Shown here: positions 35,995 to 45,218 of the stretch, piece by piece
Layout of the letters: each line of letters opens with the position of its first letter
How positions within the stretch are numbered: the stretch's first letter is position 1
Made by a program: the position numbers and the translations under genes
Assembly: GCF_001205715.1 (NCBI RefSeq)
Contig: NZ_AQQZ01000001.1
Location: 641,048-705,047 of the forward strand
Source: Pseudaestuariivita atlantica
GTDB lineage: Bacteria > Pseudomonadota > Alphaproteobacteria > Rhodobacterales > Rhodobacteraceae
DNA: 64,000 nt
Reading direction: 5' to 3'
Notes under the pieces: model-generated
What the model saw: the letters and a program-made list of their open reading frames with translations, nothing else
Databases searched by the model: none
What the model was told of the DNA's origin: nothing

Positions 35995-37077
35995 ATGGAC
36001 GCAGCACCCGCGCAGACGATCCTTGACGGGCTGCCGCTGGCGGCGGTGCTGATCGGCCCGTCCGAGCGCATCGAGCAGTCGAATGCCGAGGCGCGCGCCC
36101 TGCTGGGCGAGGCGATCGGCGGGCGGCATTTCATCACCGCGATTCGGCAACCCGCCGTGCTTGATGCCGTCGAGCAGACGATCCGCGACGGGGGAAAGCG
36201 CACCACCCGCTACCTGACCCGCACCGACGGGCAGGACATCAGTTACGACGTGACCGCCTCGCAGGTGTCGCTGACCGGGCAGAACGCGGTGCTGGTGACG
36301 TTCAACGACGTCACGCATCTTGAACGCGCGGGCCAGATGCGCCGTGACTTCGTCGCCAATGTCAGCCACGAATTGCGCACGCCCCTGACCGCGCTGATCG
36401 GGTTCATCGAAACCCTGCGTGGCCCGGCGCGCGACGATGCCGAGGCGCGCGAGCGGTTCCTTGCGACCATGGCCGACGAGGCGCACCGCATGAACCGGCT
36501 GGTGGCCGACCTGCTGTCGCTCAGCCGGGTGGAGACCGACGAACGCGTGCGCCCCACGGACCGCGTGAAACCGGCCGACATCGTGACCACCATCCTGCAC
36601 CGGCTGGAGCCGCTGGCCGAGGCTGCCGGCGCAACCCTGTCCGCCGACCTGCCCGCGCAGGACGTGGCGCTGCCGGGGGACGAGGATCAGCTGGGGCAGG
36701 TGATCGGCAACCTTGTCGAGAACGCGATCAAGTATGGCGGGCGGGGCGTGTCGGTGACCGTCACGGTGAGCGCGCCCGCCTACGAGCCGCAACTGCGAGG
36801 AACCGGCGTGCGGCTGAGTGTTGCGGATACGGGGCCGGGAATCGATCCGGTCCACATTCCCCGCCTGACCGAGCGATTCTACCGCGTCGACGACCACCGC
36901 TCCCGCGAGGTCGGCGGAACCGGGCTGGGGCTGGCCATCGTGAAACATATCGTCAACCGGCACCGTGGACGGCTGCGGATTGATAGCGCGTTGGAAAAAG
37001 GCACTATTTTCACGATCATCCTGCCCGTCGAGGCGCCGGGAGCGGGCCATTCCGTGACGTCGCGCGGAGCGTCATAA
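35995..37077 (+). CDS. phoR: Phosphate-regulon sensor histidine kinase, without membrane segments
   Basis: Histidine kinase of 360 residues heading the pho/pst cluster. Residues about 5-108 are a PAS domain; the dimerisation box FVANVSHELRTPLTALIG carries His125; the ATPase domain has NLVENAIKYGG, VADTGPGI and GGTGLGLAIVKHI. Unlike E. coli PhoR it shows no hydrophobic N-terminal helix, so it must sense through contact with PstB/PhoU rather than by anchoring itself, if the start is right. The start is 3 bases after the PLP enzyme stop, which argues against a missed N-terminus. PhoB, its partner, is the last gene of the cluster. Confidence 0.9.
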   Translation: MDAAPAQTILDGLPLAAVLIGPSERIEQSNAEARALLGEAIGGRHFITAIRQPAVLDAVEQTIRDGGKRTTRYLTRTDGQDISYDVTASQVSLTGQNAVLVTFNDVTHLERAGQMRRDFVANVSHELRTPLTALIGFIETLRGPARDDAEARERFLATMADEAHRMNRLVADLLSLSRVETDERVRPTDRVKPADIVTTILHRLEPLAEAAGATLSADLPAQDVALPGDEDQLGQVIGNLVENAIKYGGRGVSVTVTVSAPAYEPQLRGTGVRLSVADTGPGIDPVHIPRLTERFYRVDDHRSREVGGTGLGLAIVKHIVNRHRGRLRIDSALEKGTIFTIILPVEAPGAGHSVTSRGAS

Positions 37078-37080
37078 AAC

Positions 37081-37108
37081 CGTTACCAAACTGACACAAA
37101 AGCTTGAC
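37081..37108 (+). promoter_or_regulatory. Possible Pho box before pstS
   Basis: CTGACAC-AAAA-GCTTGAC, preceded by CGTTACC, makes three degenerate 7-mers at 11-base spacing, the layout of PhoB sites (consensus CTGTCAT repeats). The best unit matches in 5 of 7 positions. It starts 4 bases after the phoR stop and 63 bases before pstS. Confidence 0.4.
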
Positions 37109-37170
37109 CCGGAGTCCCTAGGAACCGGCGCAGGGCCGTCGTGGGGACGGCCTGATCAAGGGAGTAACCC

Positions 37171-38202
37171 ATGTCTTTCGTCAAACTGAGCGCGTCCGCA
37201 CTGGCCATCGCCGTCCTGTCGGCCAATGCCGCCACCGCGCGCGAGCAGATACAGATTGCCGGATCTTCGACCGTGCTGCCCTACGCGTCGATCGTGGCCG
37301 AAGCCTTCGGCGACAACACCGACTTTCCCACGCCGGTGGTTGAATCGGGCGGCTCCTCGGCGGGGCTTAAACGCTTCTGCCAGGGCGTCGGGACCGAACA
37401 TACCGACATCGCCAACTCCTCTCGTAAGATTCGCGAGAAGGAGATTGCCGCCTGCGCCGCGAACGGCGTGACCGACATCATCGAGGTGCGCATCGGCTAT
37501 GACGGGATCGTCTTTGCCAGCCAGATCGACGGCCCGGCCTACACCGCCTTTACCCAGTCCGATATCTTCAACGCGCTGGCACCGAAGGTGATGGTCGACG
37601 GTGCGCTGGTCGACAATCCCTACACCAAGTGGTCGGAGTTCAACGCCGACCTGCCGGATGCCGAGATCCTCGCCTTCATTCCGGGCACCAAGCACGGCAC
37701 GCGCGAAGTGTTCGAGGAAAAGGTGCTTGCCACCGGGTGCGAGGCAACGGGCGCGTTCGAGGCAATGATGGCCGCAGGCATGTCGGAAGACGAGGCCGAA
37801 GATGCCTGCCTCGAAGTCCGCACCGATGGCCGTTCGGTCGACATCGACGGCGATTACACCGAAACGCTCGCCTCGATCGACGCCAACGCGAACGGCGTCG
37901 GCGTGTTCGGGCTGGCCTTTTACGAGAACAACACCGACAAGCTGAAGGTTGCCACGATGGCGGGTGTCGAACCGACGACCGAAACCATCGCGTCGGGGGA
38001 CTACCCGGTGTCGCGCCCGCTCTTCTTCTACATCAAGAAGGCGCATATCGGCGTGATCCCCGGCCTGAAACTGTTTGCACAGTTCTTCGTCGCCGACGAA
38101 CTGGCAGGGCCGGACGGGCCGCTGGCGCAATACGGGCTGGTGTCGGATCCCGAGCTTGCCGCGACACAGGAAGCGGTTGCCAATGAAGAGACCATGAACT
38201 AG
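37171..38202 (+). CDS. pstS: Phosphate ABC transporter, periplasmic binding protein
   Basis: High-affinity phosphate-binding protein, 343 residues, with a signal peptide to about residue 23 (ANAATA). The phosphate-contact segments IAGSSTVLPYASIVAEAF, ESGGSSAGLKRFC and PGTKHGTREVFEE are evident. AGGGAGTAACCC sets the start. A stem-loop follows before pstC, as expected for a binding protein made in excess. PhoB control is likely under phosphate limitation. Confidence 0.95.
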   Translation: MSFVKLSASALAIAVLSANAATAREQIQIAGSSTVLPYASIVAEAFGDNTDFPTPVVESGGSSAGLKRFCQGVGTEHTDIANSSRKIREKEIAACAANGVTDIIEVRIGYDGIVFASQIDGPAYTAFTQSDIFNALAPKVMVDGALVDNPYTKWSEFNADLPDAEILAFIPGTKHGTREVFEEKVLATGCEATGAFEAMMAAGMSEDEAEDACLEVRTDGRSVDIDGDYTETLASIDANANGVGVFGLAFYENNTDKLKVATMAGVEPTTETIASGDYPVSRPLFFYIKKAHIGVIPGLKLFAQFFVADELAGPDGPLAQYGLVSDPELAATQEAVANEETMN

Positions 38203-38225
38203 GCGGCCCGAGGGTCGTTGCCAAA

Positions 38226-38248
38226 GGGGCGGCATATTCAGCCGCCCC
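38226..38248 (+). terminator. Attenuating stem-loop between pstS and pstC
   Basis: Perfect 8-base arms GGGGCGGC and GCCGCCCC with a 7-base loop, followed within 10 bases by TTTT. It lies 24 bases after the pstS stop and would lower expression of the downstream permease genes. Confidence 0.65.
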
Positions 38249-38288
38249 TCACGCCTTTTAGGTAATTGCGGGAAGACGTGGGGGACAC

Positions 38289-39770
38289 ATGCCGTTGCTG
38301 TGGCTGATCGTGGCCGTTCTGGTGGTGTCGGGTGCGGGATATGTCCTTGGCCGGTCGCGCGCCGTTGCGCAGGCGGGCGGCGACACGCGCGCGCTGCACT
38401 CGCTTCCGTTCTATTACGGCGCCAACGTATTCCTGAAGATCGTCGTGCCCGCCTTCGGCCTCCTGATCCTGTGGCTGCTGATCCAGCCGCTGGTCGTGGA
38501 TCGCGTCGTGTCCGGCACCATTCCCGCCGACGAGGTCCGCGAGGGATCGAGCATCGGCCTTGTCATGGCCGAGGTCACCCGCACCGCGAAGGGCATGACC
38601 AACGCGGTCGCCGAGGGCGCGCTGAGCGCCGACGCGCTGCGCGACGGGTCCATGGACCCCGAAGAGGTCACGCAGGCGCTGAAGGATGCGGGGCAGGTGG
38701 TGACCTCCACCCTGACCGCGCCGATCATCGAGGCCGCGCAACTGCGCAACCGCATGTCGGCCACCGGGTCGGTCATCATGTCGGTCGTCGTGATGCTGGC
38801 GGCGCTGGCGGGTCTTGTCTGGGGCGTGCGGGAATCGGCGCCGGCCTTCCGCGCCCGCAACGTGGTGGAACAGGGCATCCGGGTGATGCTGATCGGCGCG
38901 GCCTCCATCGCGGTCCTGACCACGATCGGCATCGTCCTGTCGCTGGTCTTCAACACGGTCGAATTCTTCCGCCTCTACCCCGCGTCGCAGTTCTTCTTCG
39001 GGCTGGAATGGGCACCGTCCTTTTCGGGCCGGGGCGGGGCGTCCGACCTTGGCGTGCTGCCGCTTCTGTGGGGGACGCTCTACATCTCGCTCGTGGCGCT
39101 GGCGGTGGCGGTGCCCATCGGGCTGTTCGCGGCCGTGTACCTTTCGGAATACGCCTCTCCGCGGATGCGCGCGGTGGCCAAGCCACTTCTGGAGGTGCTG
39201 GCCGGGATCCCCACCATCGTCTACGGCCTTTTCGCGCTGCTGACGGTCGGTCCGCTGCTGGTCAGCGTTTTCGGCGACGGGGGCATGCTGGGCGTCAGCT
39301 GGCAGGGCGGCGGGCGCGCGGTGATGACGGCGGGGATCGTGATGGGCATCATGCTGATCCCCTTCGTGTCGTCGCTGTCGGACGACATCATCAACGCCGT
39401 GCCGCAGGCGATGCGCGACGGGTCCTACGGGCTTGGCGCGACGCGGTCCGAAACAATCAAGCAGGTCGTCCTGCCCGCGGCCCTGCCGGGCATCGTGGGC
39501 GCCATCCTGCTGGCCGCCAGCCGCGCCATCGGGGAGACGATGATCGTGGTGCTGGGGGCAGGAGCCGCCGCGCGCCTGTCGCTCAACCCGTTCGAGGCGA
39601 TGACCACCGTCACCGCCAAGATCGTCAGCCAGCTGACCGGCGACAGCGACTTTGCCTCGCCCGAGGCGCTGGTCGCCTTCGCGCTTGGCATGACGCTGTT
39701 TGTCCTGACGCTGGGGCTGAACGTCCTTGCCCTCTACATCGTGCGCAAATACCGGGAGCAGTACGACTGA
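38289..39770 (+). CDS. pstC: Phosphate ABC transporter permease PstC, long form
   Basis: Inner-membrane permease of 493 residues. The normal six-helix PstC core occupies about residues 240-490 (TLYISLVALAVAVPIGLFAA, the EAA-like DDIINAVPQAMRDGSYGLG). Before it lie three extra hydrophobic segments and a soluble loop, the extension found in alphaproteobacterial PstC (DUF3708-type). The stop overlaps pstA by one base (TGATG). Confidence 0.92.
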   Translation: MPLLWLIVAVLVVSGAGYVLGRSRAVAQAGGDTRALHSLPFYYGANVFLKIVVPAFGLLILWLLIQPLVVDRVVSGTIPADEVREGSSIGLVMAEVTRTAKGMTNAVAEGALSADALRDGSMDPEEVTQALKDAGQVVTSTLTAPIIEAAQLRNRMSATGSVIMSVVVMLAALAGLVWGVRESAPAFRARNVVEQGIRVMLIGAASIAVLTTIGIVLSLVFNTVEFFRLYPASQFFFGLEWAPSFSGRGGASDLGVLPLLWGTLYISLVALAVAVPIGLFAAVYLSEYASPRMRAVAKPLLEVLAGIPTIVYGLFALLTVGPLLVSVFGDGGMLGVSWQGGGRAVMTAGIVMGIMLIPFVSSLSDDIINAVPQAMRDGSYGLGATRSETIKQVVLPAALPGIVGAILLAASRAIGETMIVVLGAGAAARLSLNPFEAMTTVTAKIVSQLTGDSDFASPEALVAFALGMTLFVLTLGLNVLALYIVRKYREQYD

Positions 39771-41107
39771 TGACCGACGCCACCAGCATCCCCGCCGCGC
39801 CCGAAGACGGCCGCCGCAAAAGCTCGCTCAGGACACTCGACGCGCGCACCCGGCGCCGCAATGCCGCCGAGAAACGGTTCCGCTTCTACGGGCTTGCCGC
39901 GATCCTCGTCGGGCTTTTCTTCCTCGTGGTGCTGGGCGTGACGATCGTCCGGTCGGGCCTTCCGGCCTTCACGCAAACGGTCGTGTCGATCGACTTCACG
40001 CTGAGCGAGGAGGATTACGCCAAGGCCGAGGGCCAGTTGTTCAAGACCAAGGCGTATGAGCAGATATTCAACGCCGCGCTGGTGACCAGTCTGGAAGAAC
40101 GCGGGGTGGAAGCCGAGTTCGACGCCAAGGCCATCAACCGCATCATGGGCAAGCCCGGCGCCACCATCCGCGAGCATTTCCGCGCCAACGAAGGCGACCT
40201 TGGCACGCCCGTGCAGTTCGAATTGTCCGCCGCATCGCGCGTCGACGGCTATTTCAAGGGCCGCGTGACGCGCGACGGGTTCGTGGACAGCCGGTTTTTG
40301 CAGGCCTCGGACCTCGACCTTGTCGATGCGCTGGCCGAGGCCGGGATCATCCGGCAGGCGTTCAACTGGAATTTCATCACCGGCGCGGATTCGGGCGTCG
40401 ACAATCCCGGCGGGGCGGGCATCGGCGCGTCGGTGGTGGGCTCGTTCTTCATGATGCTGGTGGTGCTGTTCCTGTCGCTGCCCATCGGGGTGGCGGCGTC
40501 GATCTACCTTGAGGAATTCGCGCCGCAGAACCGGTTCACCGACCTGATCGAGGTCAACATCTCGAACCTCGCCGCGGTGCCGTCCATCGTGTTCGGCATC
40601 CTGGGCCTTGCCGTCTTCATCCAGTTCATGCACCTGCCGCAATCCGCCCCGCTAGTGGGCGGGCTGGTGCTGACGCTGATGACCCTGCCGACGATCATCA
40701 TCTCGACCCGTGCCTCGCTGAAGGCGGTGCCGCCCTCGATCCGCGATGCGGCGCTGGGGCTAGGCGCGTCCAAGATGCAATCGGTCCTGCACCATGTCCT
40801 GCCGCTGGCCATGCCCGGCATCCTGACCGGCACGATCATCGGTCTTGCGCAGGCGCTGGGAGAGACCGCGCCGCTTCTGCTGATCGGGATGGTGGGGTTC
40901 GTGGCGCGGGGCTACCCCGACGGGTTCATCGCCGGTTTCACCGAGCCGAACTCGGCCATGCCGGCGCAGATCTACACCTGGGCGGCGCGGGCCGACGTGG
41001 GGTTCTACGAAAAGGCATGGGGCGGGATCATCGTCCTGCTGCTATTCCTTCTGACAATGAATATCATCGCGATCATCCTGCGCCGCCGCTTCGAGCGCCG
41101 CTGGTGA
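39770..41107 (+). CDS. pstA: Phosphate ABC transporter permease PstA, long form
   Basis: Partner permease of 445 residues. A basic N-terminus ([20 protein letters not shown]) and first helix near residues 40-62 are followed by a periplasmic domain to about residue 215 (DUF3333-type extension), then the classical core ([39 protein letters not shown] as the EAA loop). Both long forms occurring together implies the extensions meet each other or PstS in the periplasm. The start at 39770 is set by TGATG coupling to pstC. Confidence 0.92.
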   Translation: MTDATSIPAAPEDGRRKSSLRTLDARTRRRNAAEKRFRFYGLAAILVGLFFLVVLGVTIVRSGLPAFTQTVVSIDFTLSEEDYAKAEGQLFKTKAYEQIFNAALVTSLEERGVEAEFDAKAINRIMGKPGATIREHFRANEGDLGTPVQFELSAASRVDGYFKGRVTRDGFVDSRFLQASDLDLVDALAEAGIIRQAFNWNFITGADSGVDNPGGAGIGASVVGSFFMMLVVLFLSLPIGVAASIYLEEFAPQNRFTDLIEVNISNLAAVPSIVFGILGLAVFIQFMHLPQSAPLVGGLVLTLMTLPTIIISTRASLKAVPPSIRDAALGLGASKMQSVLHHVLPLAMPGILTGTIIGLAQALGETAPLLLIGMVGFVARGYPDGFIAGFTEPNSAMPAQIYTWAARADVGFYEKAWGGIIVLLLFLLTMNIIAIILRRRFERRW

Positions 41108-41120
41108 GGAGAGCGTGACC

Positions 41121-41918
41121 ATGAACGACATGCGCGTGATCGAAAGGGACGTTGACGTGACAGAAACCAAAATCTCGGCGCGGGGCGTGCAGGTCTATTA
41201 CGCCGACAACCACGCCATCAAGGACGTCAACGTCGATATCGAGGACAAGACCGTCACCGCCTTCATCGGCCCGTCGGGCTGTGGCAAGTCGACCTTCCTG
41301 CGCTGCCTCAACCGGATGAACGACACGATCGACATCTGCCGGGTCGAGGGTGAAATACGCCTTGACGGTGAAGACATCTATGACCCGGCGGTCGATCCGG
41401 TGCAGCTGCGCGCCAAGGTCGGCATGGTCTTCCAGAAACCGAACCCGTTTCCCAAGTCGATCTACGACAACATCGCCTACGGTCCCCGCATCCACGGGCT
41501 GGCCCGCAACCGGGCGGAACTGGACGAGATCGTCGAACGCTCCCTCCGCCGCGGCGCGATCTGGGACGAGGTGAAGGACCGCCTTGATGCGCCCGGCACC
41601 AGCCTGTCGGGTGGCCAGCAGCAGCGCCTGTGCATCGCCCGCGCCGTGGCCACCGAACCCGAGGTCCTGCTGATGGACGAGCCGTGTTCGGCGCTCGACC
41701 CGATTGCCACCAGCCAGGTCGAGGAACTGATCGACGAATTGCGCGCCAATTACTCGGTCGTGATCGTCACCCACTCGATGCAGCAGGCCGCGCGGGTCAG
41801 CCAGAAGACCGCCTTCTTTCACCTCGGCAACCTCGTGGAATACGGCGAGACCGGCAAGATCTTCACCAAGCCCGAAGACAGCCGCACCGAAAGCTACATT
41901 ACCGGCCGCATCGGCTAA
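41121..41918 (+). CDS. pstB: Phosphate ABC transporter ATP-binding protein
   Basis: ATPase of the phosphate importer, 265 residues. Walker [22 protein letters not shown]-loop [17 protein letters not shown], signature [14 protein letters not shown], Walker [13 protein letters not shown], switch VTHSM. AGGAGAG precedes the ATG at 41121; a GTG at 41115 is possible. In the signalling model PstB, PhoU and PhoR form a complex that reports phosphate import. Confidence 0.95.
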   Translation: MNDMRVIERDVDVTETKISARGVQVYYADNHAIKDVNVDIEDKTVTAFIGPSGCGKSTFLRCLNRMNDTIDICRVEGEIRLDGEDIYDPAVDPVQLRAKVGMVFQKPNPFPKSIYDNIAYGPRIHGLARNRAELDEIVERSLRRGAIWDEVKDRLDAPGTSLSGGQQQRLCIARAVATEPEVLLMDEPCSALDPIATSQVEELIDELRANYSVVIVTHSMQQAARVSQKTAFFHLGNLVEYGETGKIFTKPEDSRTESYITGRIG

Positions 41919-41929
41919 GGAGAGACGTC

Positions 41930-42658
41930 ATGCAGGATGACCGCAGGCATATCGCATCGGCCTTCGACCGCGACCTCGAAGCGATACAGGCGCTGATCAT
42001 GAAGATGGGCGGGCTTGTCGAGGCCTCGATCACCGAGGCGGCCAAGGCGCTGGCGACCCGTGACGAGGAACTGGCCGAAGAGGTGCGCCTCAACGACAAG
42101 GCCATCGACGAGCTGGAAGAGCGCGTGAACGAGGAAGCCGCGCGCGTCATCGCCCTGCGCGCGCCCACCGCGGTGGACCTGCGCGTGATCCTCAGCGTGA
42201 TGAAGATGTCCTCGGCGCTCGAACGCATCGGCGATCTCAGCAAGAACATGGCCAAGCGCACCGGCGTGCTGGTGCAGATGCCGCAGATCAACGGCTCGAC
42301 CACCGCGCTGAAGCGCATGGCGCGCGAGGTGGAGGCGATGCTGAAGGACGCGCTGGACGCCTATATCCAGCGCGATGCCGAACTGGCGCAGGACGTGATC
42401 GACCGCGATGGCGATGTCGACCAGATGTACAACGCGCTGTTCCGCGAATTCCTGACCTTCATGATGGAAGACCCGCGCAACATCACCGCCTGCATGCACC
42501 TGCATTTCATCGCCAAGAACATCGAACGGATGGGCGATCACGTCACCGCCATCGCCGAACAGGTGATCTTCCTGCGGTCGGGCGAGGTGCCGGGCGACCG
42601 GGTCAAGCACGACCTCATCACCCCGGATGCGGGGCCGGAAGGATCCGGCGGAGACTGA
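41930..42658 (+). CDS. phoU: Phosphate signalling protein PhoU
   Basis: Negative regulator of phosphate signalling and import, 242 residues, two three-helix PhoU repeats. The metal-binding E-x3-D type motifs appear in ERIGDLSKNMAKR and ERMGDHVTAIAEQ. GGAGAG stands 5 bases before the start. It lies between pstB and phoB, the order usual in the family. Confidence 0.95.
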   Translation: MQDDRRHIASAFDRDLEAIQALIMKMGGLVEASITEAAKALATRDEELAEEVRLNDKAIDELEERVNEEAARVIALRAPTAVDLRVILSVMKMSSALERIGDLSKNMAKRTGVLVQMPQINGSTTALKRMAREVEAMLKDALDAYIQRDAELAQDVIDRDGDVDQMYNALFREFLTFMMEDPRNITACMHLHFIAKNIERMGDHVTAIAEQVIFLRSGEVPGDRVKHDLITPDAGPEGSGGD

Positions 42659-42662
42659 GCCC

Positions 42663-43349
42663 ATGTCCACGCAACCGACCGTTCTGGTGGTCGAAGACGA
42701 GGCGGCGCAGCGGGACGTGTTGTCTTATAACCTCGAAGCCGAGGGGTTCCGCGTGCTGCGGGCCGAAACCGGCGACGAGGCGCTCTTGATGGTGGCCGAG
42801 AACGCCCCCGACATCATCGTGCTCGACTGGATGCTGCCCGGCGTGTCGGGGATCGAGGTCTGCCGGCAGGTCAAGGCACGGCCCGCCACGCGCAACACCC
42901 CGATCATCATGCTGTCGGCCCGTTCGGAAGAGGTGGACCGGGTGAGGGGGCTGGAAACCGGCGCCGACGATTACGTGGTCAAACCCTATTCGGTGGTCGA
43001 ACTGATGGCCCGCGTCCGTGCCCAGTTGCGCCGGACACGGCCCGCCTCGGTCGGGGAGCGGCTGGAATACGACGGCATCGTGCTCGACAGCGAGACGCAC
43101 AAGGTGACCCGCGACGGGACGCCGCTGAAACTCGGCCCGACCGAGTTCCGCCTGCTGACCACCTTCATGGAAAAGCCGGGCCGCGTCTGGACGCGCGAAC
43201 AGCTGCTGGACCGGGTCTGGGGGCGCGACATCTACGTCGATACCCGCACCGTCGACGTGCATATCGGGCGGCTGCGCAAGGCGCTGTGCCAGCATGGCGG
43301 CGACGACCCGTTGCGCACGGTGCGCGGGGCCGGTTACGCGCTGGGATGA
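42663..43349 (+). CDS. phoB: Phosphate-regulon response regulator
   Basis: OmpR-type response regulator, 228 residues. The receiver domain has acidic EDE (11-13), phospho-acceptor Asp55 in VLDWMLPG and the Lys in YVVKPYS; the C-terminal winged helix shows TPLKLGPTEFRLL and DTRTVDVHIGRLRKAL. It is phosphorylated by PhoR and switches on pst and other phosphate-starvation genes. It starts 4 bases after phoU and closes the cluster. Confidence 0.95.
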   Translation: MSTQPTVLVVEDEAAQRDVLSYNLEAEGFRVLRAETGDEALLMVAENAPDIIVLDWMLPGVSGIEVCRQVKARPATRNTPIIMLSARSEEVDRVRGLETGADDYVVKPYSVVELMARVRAQLRRTRPASVGERLEYDGIVLDSETHKVTRDGTPLKLGPTEFRLLTTFMEKPGRVWTREQLLDRVWGRDIYVDTRTVDVHIGRLRKALCQHGGDDPLRTVRGAGYALG

Positions 43350-43392
43350 GGTTTCGATTGCGCGCGCGCCGCGTTCTGCCTAACGTCCCGCC

Positions 43393-43962
43393 ATGCCGCC
43401 TTCGTCTGAGATAACGGATAGACTGGCCTCCCGCCTGAAGGAGGAACGCGCCGCGCGCGGGCTGTCGCTCGAAGCGCTGGCCTCGCTTTCGGGCGTCTCC
43501 CGGTCGATGCTGAGCCAGATCGAGCGGGGCGAAAGCTCGCCCACCGTGGCAAGCCTCTGGCATCTCACGCAGGCGCTCGACCTCGACTTTTCCGAATTGC
43601 TGGACGCCACCCCGTCCGAGAAGAGCCCGATCATTGACCTGCACCGCGCCGGGCAGGTCCCGGTCATCTCGCGCCCCGATGCGGGCGTCACGATCCGCAT
43701 CCTGTCGCCGCCGGAAGATGTCGGTATCGCAGAAGTTTACGAGGTGATTTTCAAGTCGGGTGGCGCGCTCGTGTCCGAGCCTCATTCGCCCGGTTGTTCC
43801 GAGGCGTTGACGGTGCTGGGCGGCGGGCCGGTTGCGGTGACCTCGTCGTCGGACACCGAAACGCTCAACGCCGGTGACACGATGCGGTACCGCGCCGACG
43901 TGCCCCACGCGATCACCGCGCCCGAGGGTGCACGCACGATCCTTGTCGTCCGAAATTCGTGA
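43393..43962 (+). CDS. XRE-cupin transcriptional regulator
   Basis: A 189-residue regulator: an XRE helix-turn-helix at residues about 10-65 (RLKEERAARGLSLEALASLS, SRSMLSQIERGESSPTVASL) and a small C-terminal cupin (EPHSPGCSEALTVLGGGPVAV, VPHAITAPEGARTILVVRNS) that probably binds a small ligand. Such proteins often control amino-acid or polyamine use. The next operon, kbl-tdh, runs in the same direction 74 bases on and is the natural candidate target. The ATG has no clear ribosome binding site. Confidence 0.85.
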   Translation: MPPSSEITDRLASRLKEERAARGLSLEALASLSGVSRSMLSQIERGESSPTVASLWHLTQALDLDFSELLDATPSEKSPIIDLHRAGQVPVISRPDAGVTIRILSPPEDVGIAEVYEVIFKSGGALVSEPHSPGCSEALTVLGGGPVAVTSSSDTETLNAGDTMRYRADVPHAITAPEGARTILVVRNS

Positions 43963-44011
43963 TAGCGGATGATATCCGGTATATTGACATGAGCGCCGCC
44001 CGCTGACACTT

Positions 44012-44025
44012 TCCGTTAAAACGGA
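44012..44025 (+). promoter_or_regulatory. Hairpin overlapping the kbl ribosome binding site
   Basis: TCCGTT-AA-AACGGA forms a small stem whose right arm overlaps the GGAGGT ribosome binding site (44023-44028) of kbl. It could moderate translation; no ligand or protein is implied by the sequence. Confidence 0.35.
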
Positions 44026-44036
44026 GGTGGGCCCCC

Positions 44037-45218
44037 ATGTCTTTTCTCGATCATATTGCTGCAGAACTTGAACGGACGCGGGCGGCGGGCCTGTATAAGG
44101 TGGAACGGCCGATCACCTCGCCGCAAGGCGGGCAGATCGCGACCGGGGACGGCCCCAAGCTGAACCTTTGTGCCAACAACTACCTCGGCCTCGCCGATCA
44201 TCCCGCGCTGGTCGAGGCGGCGCGGGACAGCCTCGAGGCCGATGGGTACGGCATGGCATCCGTCCGGTTCATCTGCGGCACCCGTGACAGTCACCAACGG
44301 CTGGAAGCGCGGCTGGCGGGGTTCCTCGGGATGGAGGACGCGATCCTCTTCGCGGCCTGTTTCGACGCCAATGGCGGTCTTTTCGAACCGATTCTGGGGC
44401 CCGAGGACGCGGTGGTGTCGGACGCGCTGAACCACGCGTCGATCATCGACGGTATCAGGCTGTGCAAGGCGCGGCGGTATCGCTATGCCAACAACGACAT
44501 GACCGACCTGCGCGGGCAGCTGCAACAGGCGCGCGACGACGGCGCGCGGCATATCATGATCGCGACCGACGGCGTCTTTTCCATGGACGGCACCTATGCC
44601 GACCTGCCCGCGATCCGGGCCCTGGCCGATGACTTCGACGCGATCGTGATGGTGGATGACTGCCACGCCACGGGGTTCGTCGGGCCAAGGGGCGCAGGCA
44701 CGCCCGCGCATTTCGGCACCCGCGCCGACATCCTGACCGGCACGCTGGGCAAGGCGCTGGGTGGGGCGATGGGCGGCTATGTCGCCGGGCCGCAACCGGT
44801 GATCGACCTGCTGCGCCAACGGGCGCGGCCGTACCTCTTTTCCAATGCGCTGCCGCCTTCCATCGTCGCGGCAAGCCTTGCCGCGCTGGACCTGGTCGAG
44901 GATGGCGATGACCTGCGGGCGTGCCTGTGGGACAACACCGCGTTCTGGCGCGATGGGCTGACCGACCTTGGCTTCACCCTGTTACCCGGCGCGCATCCGA
45001 TCGTTCCCGTCATGCTGGGAGAGGCGGACCTGGCGCAGGACTTTGCCGCGCGCGCCTTTGATCTGGGCGTCTACGTGTCGGGCTTTTTCTTCCCGGTCGT
45101 GCCGCGCGGGCAGGCGCGCATCCGCACGCAGATGAACGCGGCGCTGACGCAGGCCGATCTTGAACAGGGGCTCGACGTCTTCGCGCGCGTGGGTCGTGAA
45201 CTGGGGGTGATCCGATGA
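44037..45218 (+). CDS. kbl: 2-amino-3-ketobutyrate coenzyme A ligase (glycine C-acetyltransferase)
   Basis: PLP enzyme of the alpha-oxoamine synthase family, 393 residues, splitting 2-amino-3-oxobutyrate with CoA into glycine and acetyl-CoA. Conserved segments: [57 protein letters not shown] and the PLP-lysine motif [14 protein letters not shown]. Its stop overlaps the tdh start by 4 bases. Together they degrade threonine. Confidence 0.95.
   Translation: MSFLDHIAAELERTRAAGLYKVERPITSPQGGQIATGDGPKLNLCANNYLGLADHPALVEAARDSLEADGYGMASVRFICGTRDSHQRLEARLAGFLGMEDAILFAACFDANGGLFEPILGPEDAVVSDALNHASIIDGIRLCKARRYRYANNDMTDLRGQLQQARDDGARHIMIATDGVFSMDGTYADLPAIRALADDFDAIVMVDDCHATGFVGPRGAGTPAHFGTRADILTGTLGKALGGAMGGYVAGPQPVIDLLRQRARPYLFSNALPPSIVAASLAALDLVEDGDDLRACLWDNTAFWRDGLTDLGFTLLPGAHPIVPVMLGEADLAQDFAARAFDLGVYVSGFFFPVVPRGQARIRTQMNAALTQADLEQGLDVFARVGRELGVIR

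Noticed and set aside
38300..39769. A second plus-strand frame open through all of pstC and fused to pstA
   Set aside because: PstC family sequence is in the other frame; this one is Arg/Gly-rich noise. The TGATG junction fixes the pstA start.
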